Source: Mediannikoviicoccus sp037890055 (GTDB lineage Bacteria > Bacillota > Clostridia > Tissierellales > Peptoniphilaceae). Taken from it: a DNA stretch of 64,000 nucleotides. Of this stretch, positions 1 to 8,774 are shown piece by piece. The stretch is from the NCBI GenBank assembly GCA_037890055.1, contig JBBKBD010000002.1; one strand, given 5' to 3'. The translations under genes and the position numbers were made by a program. Each line of letters opens with the position of its first letter. The stretch's first letter is position 1. The notes under the pieces are model-generated. The model was not told where the DNA came from, ran no database searches, and saw only the letters and a list, made by a program, of their open reading frames with translations.

Positions 1-2178
1 CAATTGGACAATACTTCGTAAAACATAGTCCTTCGGTTCAAAATAATGACACGCGCTTGTAGCTACCACAAGTTTGTCATTTGATTTTGCCATTGAAATT
101 ATCTTATTAATTATATTTTTAACTTCATCCATTGATTCTATCTTTCCATCTTCTACCAAATGTCTGTAGTTTAATGGAGGTTGAACTTCAATAAAATCAA
201 ATTTTTGGATTATATTGTTTATATATTCATCAGGGTATCCACTAATTATACTTTGGAAAAGCTCTCCTTGATAATCTCCAGAACCAATAATAAGTCCCTC
301 TTTATACTCTTCTAATAAACTCTCTGGAATTCCAGGAGCGCGATTAAAGTAGTTCATAGAGGAAATTGAAATCAACTTATAAAGATTTTTAAGGCCAGTT
401 AGATTTGTTGCATATATAATTGAATTGTATTCTTCGTTCTTATACTTTGGCCATGTTGTCTTAATTTTATTTAAATCATTTAATGACGTAAGCTCTTTGA
501 CCACATCTTCTTGCAATGCTTTTAAGAAAATGTGAGCAGTGGCCATGGCATCGTCGCAGGCTCTGTGGTGGCTTTCCAAAGATACTCCTAAAAACTTAGC
601 AATTGTATCTAGTTTGTGATTTTTTAAATCTGGATAGACTCCTCTACATAACGATAATGTATCTAAGTAGGCATTATTGAAAGGTAAAGATAACCTCATA
701 CAGTTTTCACGAATAAAGCCAATATCAAACTCTGCATTATGGGCAACTAATGTGGAATCACCAACAAATTCCATAAAGTCAGGCAAAACTACTTCAACTT
801 GAGGTTGTCCCATAAGCATGTCGTCAGTAATATTTGTAAGCTCAACTATCTTTTGTGGTAGTTGTCTATTTGGATTAATAAATTTATTGTACTTTTCGAC
901 AATTTCGCCATTTTTTATTTTTACAGCACCTATTTCGATAATTTTATCATTAATCTTTGAAAATCCTGTAGTTTCAATATCAAAAACTACAAATGTATTT
1001 TCGTTAAAATTTGAATTGAAATCTGTAATTACACGTAAGTTATCCTTTAAAATTAATCCCTCTATTCCATATAGCGGTTTAATACTAGTGCCTTTAGTAG
1101 CATCATAAAAAGAAGGGTACCCTTGAGCAACGCCCCTATCTGTTATGCCAACTGCTGTATAACCCCAGGAAACAAGTTCTTTAATTAGCTCATCAATTTT
1201 AATGTATCCTTCAATAGCAGAGAATTGACTAAGTAAATGAAGTTCAACCCTCTTTTCTGTAGCATTATCTCCTCTCTTATTCATAGTATGAGGCTCAATT
1301 GAATTGACATTTATTATATTGCAACGTGAAAAGTTATCATATGTGTACTTGCCTTCAACTTTTACACATTTACCTGTTTTAATTAAGTCTGAGTACTCAT
1401 CAAACCTTTCATTTTTAAAAAAAGTTTTACAGGTTACGGAAGATGTTCCGTCGTATATGTCATATGTTACTATTACATATTGTTCATTTTTAGTTACAAT
1501 ATTTTCACAGGACAAAATTTCTCCTGCAACACAGATAAAATCCCAATTATCTCCTAAATCAGATATTTTCATTATTTCTGATTTTATCTTTCTTCCAAAT
1601 TTTTCCTTTTTGTCATTCTTTGACTCATCTTTTTTCTTAGGTTCAACTCTTTCTATGTTTACAACAGCTTCTTGAGCTCTTTTCTTTTCTTTGTCCTTTA
1701 ATTGCTCTATATATTCATCTTTGCTTATTGTTTCCGTTTCAAATGAAATGCTTATATTTTTTATTGAATAATTTTTGTCTTCAATAAAATTTAAAACTCT
1801 ATTTTTTAACTCTTCAGCATCACATTCATCTTGAAGTTTGTCTAGACTTATATTTAAAGTTTCATTTATACAGAATATTTTTATTTTATCCTTATCAAAG
1901 CCTTCTCCATTTAAAAACAAAATACAATCTTTACAAATATCACCAGCTTCATTTTCACTTTCATTAGTTTTCGCAAAATTTATTTCGATTTCACCGACAC
2001 CTAACAACACATCATCAAAAAATTCAATAATATTTTCCTTACAAGTTTCATCCTCAACTCCATTAATAGAGATTGAAACACTATCAAAGGCTTCTGAATA
2101 TTTTACAGATTCAATTATTACCTTGTCATCAACATGAAAGTTGTAATTAAATTGGTTTCTAAGTTCTATAAATTTCAT
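1..2178 (-). CDS. polC: DNA polymerase III PolC, N-terminal 726 residues (partial)
   Basis: Gram-positive replicative polymerase with built-in proofreading. The frame is open from the ATG at 2178 to the left edge, so the polymerase core is outside the window. Visible parts are the N-terminal domain, an OB-fold region near residues 210-290, and a PHP domain from about residue 310 that is interrupted by a DEDDh exonuclease. The exonuclease carries D400/E402 (VVFDIETTGF), D485 (HNAEFD), H538 and D543, so it looks active. The PHP metal site looks eroded: VELHLLS where Bacillus has VELHLHS, TDRG for TDHA, and YN for FH near residue 585. The gene starts 2 bases after the ispG stop, as last visible member of the pyrH-polC operon. 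Confidence 0.96.
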   Translation of the reverse strand, partial: MKFIELRNQFNYNFHVDDKVIIESVKYSEAFDSVSISINGVEDETCKENIIEFFDDVLLGVGEIEINFAKTNESENEAGDICKDCILFLNGEGFDKDKIKIFCINETLNISLDKLQDECDAEELKNRVLNFIEDKNYSIKNISISFETETISKDEYIEQLKDKEKKRAQEAVVNIERVEPKKKDESKNDKKEKFGRKIKSEIMKISDLGDNWDFICVAGEILSCENIVTKNEQYVIVTYDIYDGTSSVTCKTFFKNERFDEYSDLIKTGKCVKVEGKYTYDNFSRCNIINVNSIEPHTMNKRGDNATEKRVELHLLSQFSAIEGYIKIDELIKELVSWGYTAVGITDRGVAQGYPSFYDATKGTSIKPLYGIEGLILKDNLRVITDFNSNFNENTFVVFDIETTGFSKINDKIIEIGAVKIKNGEIVEKYNKFINPNRQLPQKIVELTNITDDMLMGQPQVEVVLPDFMEFVGDSTLVAHNAEFDIGFIRENCMRLSLPFNNAYLDTLSLCRGVYPDLKNHKLDTIAKFLGVSLESHHRACDDAMATAHIFLKALQEDVVKELTSLNDLNKIKTTWPKYKNEEYNSIIYATNLTGLKNLYKLISISSMNYFNRAPGIPESLLEEYKEGLIIGSGDYQGELFQSIISGYPDEYINNIIQKFDFIEVQPPLNYRHLVEDGKIESMDEVKNIINKIISMAKSNDKLVVATSACHYFEPKDYVLRSIVQL

Positions 2179-2180
2179 AT

Positions 2181-3227
2181 CTACATCTTTTCTATTTCAT
2201 TCATGAGTTCGTCTAGTAAGAATTCTTCAGAAACTTTCTTTACTATTTTTCCTTTTTTGAAGATTAGTCCCTCTCCATTTCCTCCGGTTATTCCTATATC
2301 AGCTTCTCGTGCCTCACCAGGACCATTAACAACGCACCCCATAATTGCCACTGTAATATTTTTATCAACAGTCTTTAGTCTTTTTTCTGCTTCTTCCACA
2401 ATGTATATAAGGTCGATGTTTGTCCTTGCACAAGTTGGACAAGAAACTATATTTACTCCCTCTGTTCTAAGTTTTAAAGACTTTAAAATCTCTTTTCCAA
2501 CAATTACTTCCTCTTCTGGAGGAGCTGTAAGAGAAACTCTTATAGTGTCTCCAATACCTTGGCTAAGAAGGGAACCTATCCCAACTGCTGATTTAATAAT
2601 TCCAGTTGATTTTGGTCCGGCTTCTGTTATCCCCACATGTAATGGATAATTTGTTAATTCAGAAATCTTCTTATAAGATTCTATTGTCATATTGACATCG
2701 CTGGATTTCAAAGCCAGTTTCATATTATAAAATCCAAGTGATTCTAAAAATTCCACTTGTTCAAGACAGCTATACACAAGTGAATCAGAATTAACTCCAC
2801 CATATTTATCAATAAACTTTTGACTTATACTTCCAGAGTTAACTCCGACTCTAATCGGTACATCATACTCTTTACAACAGTTTACAACTTCCTTAACCCT
2901 ATCTTTATTTCCAATATTTCCCGGATTAATTCTTAGACAATCCACTCCATTTTTTACTGCTTCAATAGCTAGTCTATAATCAAATTGAATATCTCCTATT
3001 ATTGGAATATGAATTTGTTCTTTTATAACAGGTATAGCCTTTGCATCGTCAATATTATTTATGGCAGATCTAATAATGTCACATCCACACTGTTCAAGAG
3101 AAATTATTTGATTAACTGTGCTTTCTATGTCTCTGGTTATTGTGTTAGTCATCGACTGAACAGTAATAGGTGATGTTCCTCCTACTGGTACATCACCTAC
3201 ATAAATTTGTTTCGTATTTTTTCTCAT
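2181..3227 (-). CDS. ispG: 4-hydroxy-3-methylbut-2-enyl diphosphate synthase IspG
   Basis: Iron-sulfur enzyme of the MEP isoprenoid pathway; it converts methylerythritol cyclodiphosphate to HMBPP. The 348 residues match the short bacterial form. The N-terminal TIM barrel begins at VGGTSPITVQSMT, and the C-terminal 4Fe-4S domain carries C263 and C266 (VSCPTCARTN) and C298 (MGCVVNGPGEA), followed by the conserved E305. The ATG has a good Shine-Dalgarno sequence (AAGGAGAA). It lies between rseP and polC. The MEP gene dxr, usually two genes upstream, is absent from the cluster, so the status of the whole pathway needs the rest of the genome. Confidence 0.97.
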   Translation of the reverse strand: MRKNTKQIYVGDVPVGGTSPITVQSMTNTITRDIESTVNQIISLEQCGCDIIRSAINNIDDAKAIPVIKEQIHIPIIGDIQFDYRLAIEAVKNGVDCLRINPGNIGNKDRVKEVVNCCKEYDVPIRVGVNSGSISQKFIDKYGGVNSDSLVYSCLEQVEFLESLGFYNMKLALKSSDVNMTIESYKKISELTNYPLHVGITEAGPKSTGIIKSAVGIGSLLSQGIGDTIRVSLTAPPEEEVIVGKEILKSLKLRTEGVNIVSCPTCARTNIDLIYIVEEAEKRLKTVDKNITVAIMGCVVNGPGEAREADIGITGGNGEGLIFKKGKIVKKVSEEFLLDELMNEIEKM

Positions 3228-3237
3228 TTAATTCTCC

Positions 3238-4242
3238 TTAAAAAAGTGAAACTATATCCTTAAAAGTTACAATTATAATAAGTCCTATAAGTATTATAAA
3301 ACCTACTAAATTGAGTATCCCTTCTTTATCTGCTGGTAATTTTTTTCCTGTAATCATCTCTACTAATATTAAAACCGCTCTTCCTCCATCAAGTGCAGGA
3401 AATGGCATAATATTAAACACTCCCAAGTTTATGGACAATAGTGCAATAAAAGATAAAAATGTTACAATACCAGATTTAAATGAACTTCCTATTGCTTTTA
3501 CAACTCCAACAGGACCGCTTATTTCCTTCATGGATAACTTTCCTGTTATAAGTTGACCAAATCCTCTTAGTATAGCTGTAAAGTAAAATGCAAAGTCTTT
3601 AAAGCCATTTACAATACCTCTTCCAATTGATGCATTTGAAAGATTATAAACTTTTCCATGAGTTATTCCTATTCTATAGACTCCTTTAGAGTCTTTTTCT
3701 GGAACAACTGTAAAGTCCTTTGTCTCTTTTCCTCTAACAACAGTAATTTTCATATCTTTACCCTGTGAATTTTCTATTGCTTCGGTAATCTCAAGAGAAT
3801 TATCAACTTTTTTATCCATAACACTTACTATTCTATCGTTTGGTTTTAAACCTGCTATGTCTGCAGGACTACCATTTGCCACATCTACAATATTGTATGA
3901 CGAAAAAATATTTAACATTATTAAAATCAAAAGTCCAAGTAAAAAGTTCATCAATACTCCTGCTACTATTACAAAAAATCTCTTTATCGCCGGCGCATTG
4001 TCAAATGCTCTTGGATCGGTTGATTCTCCATCTTCTCCCTCTATTGCAACATACCCTCCAAATGGGATTGCTCTTAGAGTATAATCTATTTCATTTTTCT
4101 TCTTTTGAAGTATTTTTGGTCCCATTCCTATAGAGAATTCATTTACTCTAATTCCAGATTTTACTGCTACAAAGAAATGTCCCAACTCGTGTATAAATAT
4201 TACTATGAGAAATACTATCAAAGACGAAATAATTGTTACCAT
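3238..4242 (-). CDS. rseP: Site-2 intramembrane metalloprotease RseP/RasP
   Basis: Membrane zinc protease that cuts transmembrane segments of anti-sigma factors, signal-peptide remnants and similar substrates. Sequence evidence is the zinc motif HELGHF at residues 18-23 in the first membrane helix, the third zinc ligand in ALDGG (D285), one central PDZ domain around residues 120-195, and hydrophobic segments near both ends. At 334 residues it has the usual single-PDZ length of Firmicutes RasP. The start ATG follows GAGGAGGT. It sits 10 bases after cdsA, where many relatives have dxr in between. Confidence 0.96.
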   Translation of the reverse strand: MVTIISSLIVFLIVIFIHELGHFFVAVKSGIRVNEFSIGMGPKILQKKKNEIDYTLRAIPFGGYVAIEGEDGESTDPRAFDNAPAIKRFFVIVAGVLMNFLLGLLILIMLNIFSSYNIVDVANGSPADIAGLKPNDRIVSVMDKKVDNSLEITEAIENSQGKDMKITVVRGKETKDFTVVPEKDSKGVYRIGITHGKVYNLSNASIGRGIVNGFKDFAFYFTAILRGFGQLITGKLSMKEISGPVGVVKAIGSSFKSGIVTFLSFIALLSINLGVFNIMPFPALDGGRAVLILVEMITGKKLPADKEGILNLVGFIILIGLIIIVTFKDIVSLF

Positions 4243-4252
4243 TTTACCTCCT

Positions 4253-5029
4253 CTAATATAGCATTAGATAAATCATATAAATGAACGGTGCCGTAAAAAG
4301 CACTGAGTCAAATCTATCAAGAACACCACCATGCCCTAAAAACACAAAACCATAATCCTTGGTGTTTGAAAGTCTTTTAAACTTTGATGCGCATAGATCT
4401 CCTAGTTGTGCAACTATAGATCCTATAAATCCCGCCAATAACAAAGTGATGTAATTATCTAATTTCATAAAATATGCATATAGCAATGTCAATATTAATG
4501 TTCCTATTATTCCACCAATAGAACCTTCAATAGTCTTTTTTGGACTTACTTTTTCAGCAAGTTTATGTTTTCCAAATAGATTACCAGCTATATATGCAAA
4601 AGTGTCTGTTCCCCAAGCGCTTATATATATTAGCCACACTAAATCACTTTTTGCAAGCAAGAGTATTCTGCTTAGTGAAAGTGGAATATATATCATAGTA
4701 AACACCTGTAAGAACAGAGAATTAATATCCAGCTTTTCTTTAAAAGTTAAAATAAACATTAAAATAGCTGAAAATAAAATTATAATATTTCCCTCATGCT
4801 TATTGAAACCTAAATAGTTTGTAGTAATGAGGATTATTGCAAATAATATTCCTAAATATAAGTTTGGCTTATAATCTAACTTGCCCATAGCTTTGTAAAA
4901 TTCATACACACCTACTATGGAGAGGAATAATAAAAATAGAAATAATAAAATTCCACCTTGTATTGTGGAACCTATTATAACAAATAGTAAAAATATACCT
5001 GTTAAGGTTCTTAAAGCCAAATTGTTCAT
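4253..5029 (-). CDS. cdsA: Phosphatidate cytidylyltransferase CdsA
   Basis: Makes CDP-diacylglycerol from phosphatidate and CTP, the branch point of phospholipid synthesis. The protein is highly hydrophobic with about seven membrane segments. The family signature is complete near the C-terminus: KFKR, then KDYG, then GHGGVLDRFDS. The conserved SPKKTIEG motif precedes it. The 258 residues are normal. Its ATG overlaps the uppS stop in TAATG, so translation of the two is probably coupled; both feed cell-envelope lipid synthesis. Confidence 0.96.
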   Translation of the reverse strand: MNNLALRTLTGIFLLFVIIGSTIQGGILLFLFLLFLSIVGVYEFYKAMGKLDYKPNLYLGILFAIILITTNYLGFNKHEGNIIILFSAILMFILTFKEKLDINSLFLQVFTMIYIPLSLSRILLLAKSDLVWLIYISAWGTDTFAYIAGNLFGKHKLAEKVSPKKTIEGSIGGIIGTLILTLLYAYFMKLDNYITLLLAGFIGSIVAQLGDLCASKFKRLSNTKDYGFVFLGHGGVLDRFDSVLFTAPFIYMIYLMLY

Positions 5030-5748
5030 TATATTCCTCCAAAACGTCTATTTCTACTTTGAAAATCTAATATGGCCTTATATAACTCTTCTTCTTTAAA
5101 GTCAGGCCAAAGAGTATCGCAGAAATAAAGCTCTGCATATGCTACTTGATACAACATGAAGTTACTAAGTCTCTTTTCTCCACCTGGACGAATCAACAAA
5201 TCCAAATCAGGCTGGGATTTTGTATCAAGAAATTCTTTAAAATTATCTTCCGTAAGGTTATTTACATCATATGAACTGTTGACAATCCTCTCAACAGCTC
5301 TTATTATTTCACTTCTACTACCATAATTTAAACCTAAGTTAAGAACCATGCCCGTATTATTCTTAGTATTTTCACAAGCTCTTTCAATAGCCTCTCTAGA
5401 CTTATCAGGAAGTTTTGAAATGTCCCCAATTGTTTTTACAATAACATTGTTATCCGAAAGCCTCTTTAGCTGTGAATCAACATAAACTATTAAAAGATTC
5501 ATTAATGCACTTACTTCTTCTGTAGGTCTCTTCCAATTTTCTGTAGAAAAAGCATATAGAGAAAGATACTTTATTCCAAGGTTAGATGAAGCCTCTACTA
5601 TATCAACAACCCTTTTCATACCCTCTCTATGTCCTGCCATTCTTGGCATGAATCTTTTCTTTGCCCATCGTCCGTTACCATCAAGTATTATACCCACATG
5701 TTCAGGTATCTTATTTAAATCTAATTCGTCAAGCGAATTTTTTGCCAT
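5029..5748 (-). CDS. uppS: Undecaprenyl diphosphate synthase UppS
   Basis: cis-Prenyltransferase that builds C55 undecaprenyl diphosphate, the lipid carrier for peptidoglycan, from FPP and IPP. The active-site motif GIILDGNGRWAKKR is present with catalytic D23, and the C-terminal RPGGEKRLSNFM and FCDTLWPDF motifs are intact. I place the start at the ATG at 5748, 6 bases after AGGAG; an in-frame TTG directly before it is too close to that site. This gives 239 residues, the usual length. It lies 9 bases after frr and overlaps cdsA. Confidence 0.97.
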   Translation of the reverse strand: MAKNSLDELDLNKIPEHVGIILDGNGRWAKKRFMPRMAGHREGMKRVVDIVEASSNLGIKYLSLYAFSTENWKRPTEEVSALMNLLIVYVDSQLKRLSDNNVIVKTIGDISKLPDKSREAIERACENTKNNTGMVLNLGLNYGSRSEIIRAVERIVNSSYDVNNLTEDNFKEFLDTKSQPDLDLLIRPGGEKRLSNFMLYQVAYAELYFCDTLWPDFKEEELYKAILDFQSRNRRFGGI

Positions 5749-5757
5749 CAAATTCTC

Positions 5758-6315
5758 CTAGATCTCCATTAATTCTGCTTCTTTATTCTTTGATATCTTA
5801 TCAATTTCTTCAGTGAATTTATCAGTTGTCTTTTGTATATCATCTTCAGCAGTTCTTAATTCATCCTCTGAAATTTCAGATTTCTTTTCCATTTTCTTTA
5901 CTTTATCCATGGCATCTCTTCTTTGGTTCCTGATTGCCACTTTAGCTTTTTCGCCATATTCCTTAACTAACTTAACCAAGTCTTTTCTTCTTTCTTCAGT
6001 TAGTGCAGGGAAAGGAAGTCTAATTATCTTTCCGTCATTTGAAGGAGTAATACCTAAATTTGATTTCAAAATAGCCTTTTCAATTTCTCCTAGTACAGAG
6101 TTGTCCCAAGGTTGAATTGTTAGTAATCTTGCTTCTGCAACATTTATAGTAGCAACTTGATTAATTGGAGTCATTGTTCCATAATACTCAACTGAAATAT
6201 TATCAAGTAGTGAAGGATTAGCTCTACCAGCTCTAACATTTTTTAACTCTTCTTGATATGCAACTATACTTTTCTTCATATCTTTTTCTAAATTTTTAAT
6301 TACATCTGTATACAT
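5758..6315 (-). CDS. frr: Ribosome recycling factor
   Basis: Works with EF-G to split the post-termination ribosome. The 185 residues match the family in full, from the helical N-terminus through the VRAGRANPSLLDNI motif and the beta domain (VEYYGTMTPINQVA) to the long C-terminal helix. The start ATG has AAGGAGAA before it. It is 1 base from pyrH. The order pyrH-frr-uppS-cdsA is the standard Firmicutes arrangement. Confidence 0.98.
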   Translation of the reverse strand: MYTDVIKNLEKDMKKSIVAYQEELKNVRAGRANPSLLDNISVEYYGTMTPINQVATINVAEARLLTIQPWDNSVLGEIEKAILKSNLGITPSNDGKIIRLPFPALTEERRKDLVKLVKEYGEKAKVAIRNQRRDAMDKVKKMEKKSEISEDELRTAEDDIQKTTDKFTEEIDKISKNKEAELMEI

Positions 6316-6316
6316 A

Positions 6317-7030
6317 CTATTCTCCTTTTACAATTGTTCCAATATTTTCGCCATTAGCAACTTTAACAAGGTTTTCTGGTTCATCAATACCAAATACAAC
6401 TACAGGTATGTCGTTATCCATACAAAGAGATGTTGCTGTAGAATCCATTATTCCCAATCCTTGGTTAATGATTTCTATATATTTTAGCTTGTCATACTTA
6501 ACAGCATCATCAAACTTATTAGGATCTTTATTATAGATGCCATCTGTTCCAGTCTTACCTAATAGAATCGCATCAGCCTTTATCTCTGCAGCTCTTAATG
6601 CAGCTGTTGTATCCGTTGAGAAAAATGGTAATCCTGAGCCACCACCGAATATTACAATTCTACCTTTTTCAATATGTCTCATAGCCTTTCTTCTAATATA
6701 TGGCTCTGCAACCTCTTGCATAGCAATTGCAGTTTGAACTCTAGTTTCAATGCCTAAGTTTTCTAGGCTTGCTTGAAGTCTAAGTGCATTAATAACAGTT
6801 CCTAACATTCCCATGTTATCCGATGTAGGTCTATCAATATTTTCTGAAGATCTTCCTCTCCAGAAGTTTCCACCACCAACTACAATGGCTATTTCCATTC
6901 CAAGTTCATGTACTTCTTTTATAGACTTACAAATATTTTCTATTACTTTATCATCAAGGCCATGGCCCTTTCCACCTGATAAAGCTTCTCCACTAAGTTT
7001 TATTATTACCCTCTTAAAAGCGAGTCCCAA
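6317..7030 (-). CDS. pyrH: Uridylate kinase PyrH
   Basis: Phosphorylates UMP to UDP; bacterial amino-acid-kinase-fold enzyme, hexameric in known members. It shows the N-terminal VIIKLSGEAL, VVGGGNFWRG and TDTTAALRA nucleotide-binding motifs and the C-terminal GIDEPENL. I place the start at the TTG at 7030, 7 bases after GGAGG at 7038-7042. Another in-frame TTG at 7036 would sit almost on top of that ribosome site. The result is 237 residues beginning MGLAFKRVIIKLSG. It is the first gene of the operon running into polC, with its own promoter just upstream. Confidence 0.96.
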   Translation of the reverse strand: MGLAFKRVIIKLSGEALSGGKGHGLDDKVIENICKSIKEVHELGMEIAIVVGGGNFWRGRSSENIDRPTSDNMGMLGTVINALRLQASLENLGIETRVQTAIAMQEVAEPYIRRKAMRHIEKGRIVIFGGGSGLPFFSTDTTAALRAAEIKADAILLGKTGTDGIYNKDPNKFDDAVKYDKLKYIEIINQGLGIMDSTATSLCMDNDIPVVVFGIDEPENLVKVANGENIGTIVKGE

Positions 7031-7062
7031 AATCAAACCTCCAAAACATTATATTCTATTAA

Positions 7063-7091
7063 ATTTTACCATTATCATAATGTTAATTCAA
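7063..7091 (-). promoter_or_regulatory. Promoter of the pyrH-frr-uppS-cdsA-rseP-ispG-polC operon
   Basis: A -35 box TTGAAT (7091-7086) and a -10 box TAAAAT (7068-7063) are separated by 17 bases. TGG before the -10 makes it an extended -10. It lies downstream of the tsf terminator and about 33 bases before the pyrH start. Read from sequence only. Confidence 0.7.
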
Positions 7092-7146
7092 CTAATTAAA
7101 GCCTTCTTAAATTTATACTATCAAAGAAACCTTTAAATAAACTTAC

Positions 7147-7172
7147 AAAAAAAGCGAGCAGATGCTCGCTTT
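7147..7172 (-). terminator. Rho-independent terminator after tsf
   Basis: An eight-base stem (AGCGAGCA / TGCTCGCT, two-base loop) is followed on the minus strand by a run of seven T. It lies immediately after the tsf stop codon and closes the rpsB-tsf unit. Confidence 0.9.
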
Positions 7173-7177
7173 AAAAT

Positions 7178-7849
7178 CTATTGATTTATTTGCTTTGAAA
7201 CTTCTTCTGCGAAGTCTTCTTCTCTTTTTTCTAATCCTTCCCCAACTTCAAATCTTTCAAATCTTCTAATCTTAATATTTTCTCCAATTTTCGCAATTAG
7301 ATTAGTTAAAAGAGTTTGAACAGTCATTGATGGATCTTTTATGAAAGGTTGGTCTAGTAGACAAATTTCTTCATAGAATTTGTTTAATCTACCTTCAACT
7401 TTTTTATGAGCTATGTCTTTTGAACGCTCTGGGTCCATTCCCTTTTCAGCGTTCTCATTCATTGCTTGGTGAATAAGAATTTCTCTTTCCTTTGCAACTT
7501 CTTCTTCAGGAACTTCATCTCTAGAAACATATTTTGGAGAGCTTGCAGCAACTTGCATAGCTATGTCTCTAACAAATTGGATAAATTCTTCATTCTTTGC
7601 TACGAAGTCTGTTTCAGTATTAACTTCAACAATTGTAGCAATTCTTCCACCATGGATATAAGCATCTACTAAGCCTTCTGCTGCAATTCTTCCTGCCTTT
7701 TTAGCGGAAGCTGCAAGTCCTTTTTCTCTTAAAAGTTCTTTTGCCTTTTCAATATCTCCATTGGTTTCTTCTAATGCTTTCTTTGCATCCATCATACCTG
7801 CACCGGTCATGTCTCTTAATTCTTTAACCATTGATGCTTTTATAGCCAT
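7178..7849 (-). CDS. tsf: Elongation factor Ts
   Basis: Guanine-nucleotide exchange factor for EF-Tu. The N-terminal UBA-like domain carries MVKELRDMTGAGMMDAKKAL, and the core carries VEVNTETDFVAKN, the classic TDFVA motif. The 223 residues form the shorter version with one full core subdomain, common in clostridia-like lineages; Bacillus EF-Ts has about 290. The ATG follows AAGGAGG. Like rpsB upstream it is a translation factor gene, and a hairpin separates the two. Confidence 0.97.
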   Translation of the reverse strand: MAIKASMVKELRDMTGAGMMDAKKALEETNGDIEKAKELLREKGLAASAKKAGRIAAEGLVDAYIHGGRIATIVEVNTETDFVAKNEEFIQFVRDIAMQVAASSPKYVSRDEVPEEEVAKEREILIHQAMNENAEKGMDPERSKDIAHKKVEGRLNKFYEEICLLDQPFIKDPSMTVQTLLTNLIAKIGENIKIRRFERFEVGEGLEKREEDFAEEVSKQINQ

Positions 7850-7875
7850 TGGTAATCCTCCTTTGTTTTTACAAT

Positions 7876-7902
7876 AAAGGTAAGAGTTTATCCCTTACCT
7901 TT
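7876..7902 (-). other. Hairpin between rpsB and tsf
   Basis: A perfect nine-base inverted repeat (AAAGGTAAG / CTTACCTTT, nine-base loop) lies in the 87-base rpsB-tsf gap, just before the tsf ribosome site. The minus-strand T-run after it is short (TTTATTGT), so it is either a weak attenuator or an mRNA stability or processing element. Confidence 0.55.
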
Positions 7903-7936
7903 AAATGATCTCTGTTTATCTATTATAAGATTATTA

Positions 7937-8749
7937 TTAATCCTCTTTGTCTTCTTCTATTTCTACTACTATTTCTTCTCCAAAGTCATCAGATTCTTCT
8001 TCAGTTTCTTCTACTTCTTCAAAGTCTTCTTCTGTTTCTTCAGATTCTTCTACGTCATCGTGTTGAGCGCCTTGGTTAGCTTCAACAACTGCATCTGCTA
8101 TAATGCTTGTAAGAAGTTTTACAGCTCTAATAGCATCATCGTTTCCTGGAATTGGAATATCAATTTCATCTGGATCTGTATTTGTGTCTACTACAGCAAC
8201 AACAGGAATACCTAATATTCTTGCTTCATTAACTGCAATACTTTCATTCTTAGGGTCAATAATAAATAGGCAATTTGGAAGACCTTTCATATTCTTTATT
8301 CCACCAAGATACTTTTCAAGTCTTTCCATTTCATGACGTAATTGAATTACTTCTTTCTTTGGAAGAAGATCAAAAGTGTTGTTTTCTTCTAATTCTTTTA
8401 ATTCATTAAGTCTGTCGATTCTACTTTTGATAGTTTTGTAGTTTGTTAACATACCACCTAACCATCTTTGGCTAACAAATGGTTGTCCAGCTCTCTTTGC
8501 TTCTGTTTCGATAGCTTCTTGAGCTTGTTTTTTTGTTCCAACAAACAAAACAGTTCCACCATCTGCAACTAAGTCCCTTACATATTTGTAAGCATCTTCA
8601 ATTTGCTTAACAGTCTTTTGTAAATCTATAATATAGATTCCGTTTCTTTCTGTGAAGATAAATTTCTTCATCTTTGGATTCCATCTTCTAGTTTGATGTC
8701 CAAAGTGTACACCTGCTTCTAACAGGCTTTTCATTGATACTACTGACAT
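7937..8749 (-). CDS. rpsB: 30S ribosomal protein S2 with acidic C-terminal tail
   Basis: Small-subunit protein bound at the head-body junction and the last to assemble. The conserved core is residues 1 to about 225, with LLEAGVHFGHQTRRWNPKM at the start, QRWLGGMLTNYKTI in the middle, and DTNTDPDEIDIPIPGNDDA near its end. The remaining 40 or so residues are almost all Glu and Asp with a few Ser/Thr, so the protein has 270 residues against about 230-250 usually. The ATG has AAGGAGG. Its own promoter and a hairpin leader lie directly upstream. Confidence 0.97.
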   Translation of the reverse strand: MSVVSMKSLLEAGVHFGHQTRRWNPKMKKFIFTERNGIYIIDLQKTVKQIEDAYKYVRDLVADGGTVLFVGTKKQAQEAIETEAKRAGQPFVSQRWLGGMLTNYKTIKSRIDRLNELKELEENNTFDLLPKKEVIQLRHEMERLEKYLGGIKNMKGLPNCLFIIDPKNESIAVNEARILGIPVVAVVDTNTDPDEIDIPIPGNDDAIRAVKLLTSIIADAVVEANQGAQHDDVEESEETEEDFEEVEETEEESDDFGEEIVVEIEEDKED

Positions 8750-8774
8750 ATTTTTTCCTCCTTGTTTTTACCTC

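Noticed and set aside
2134..2649. 171-residue plus-strand open frame antisense to ispG
   Set aside because: It is the shadow of ispG, has no ribosome site and low-complexity Ser/Pro composition; the minus-strand protein is fully conserved.
7937..8065. Acidic repeat at the rpsB 3' end as a tandem DNA repeat
   Set aside because: The repetition is at protein level (GAA/GAT codons mixed); there is no fixed DNA unit.
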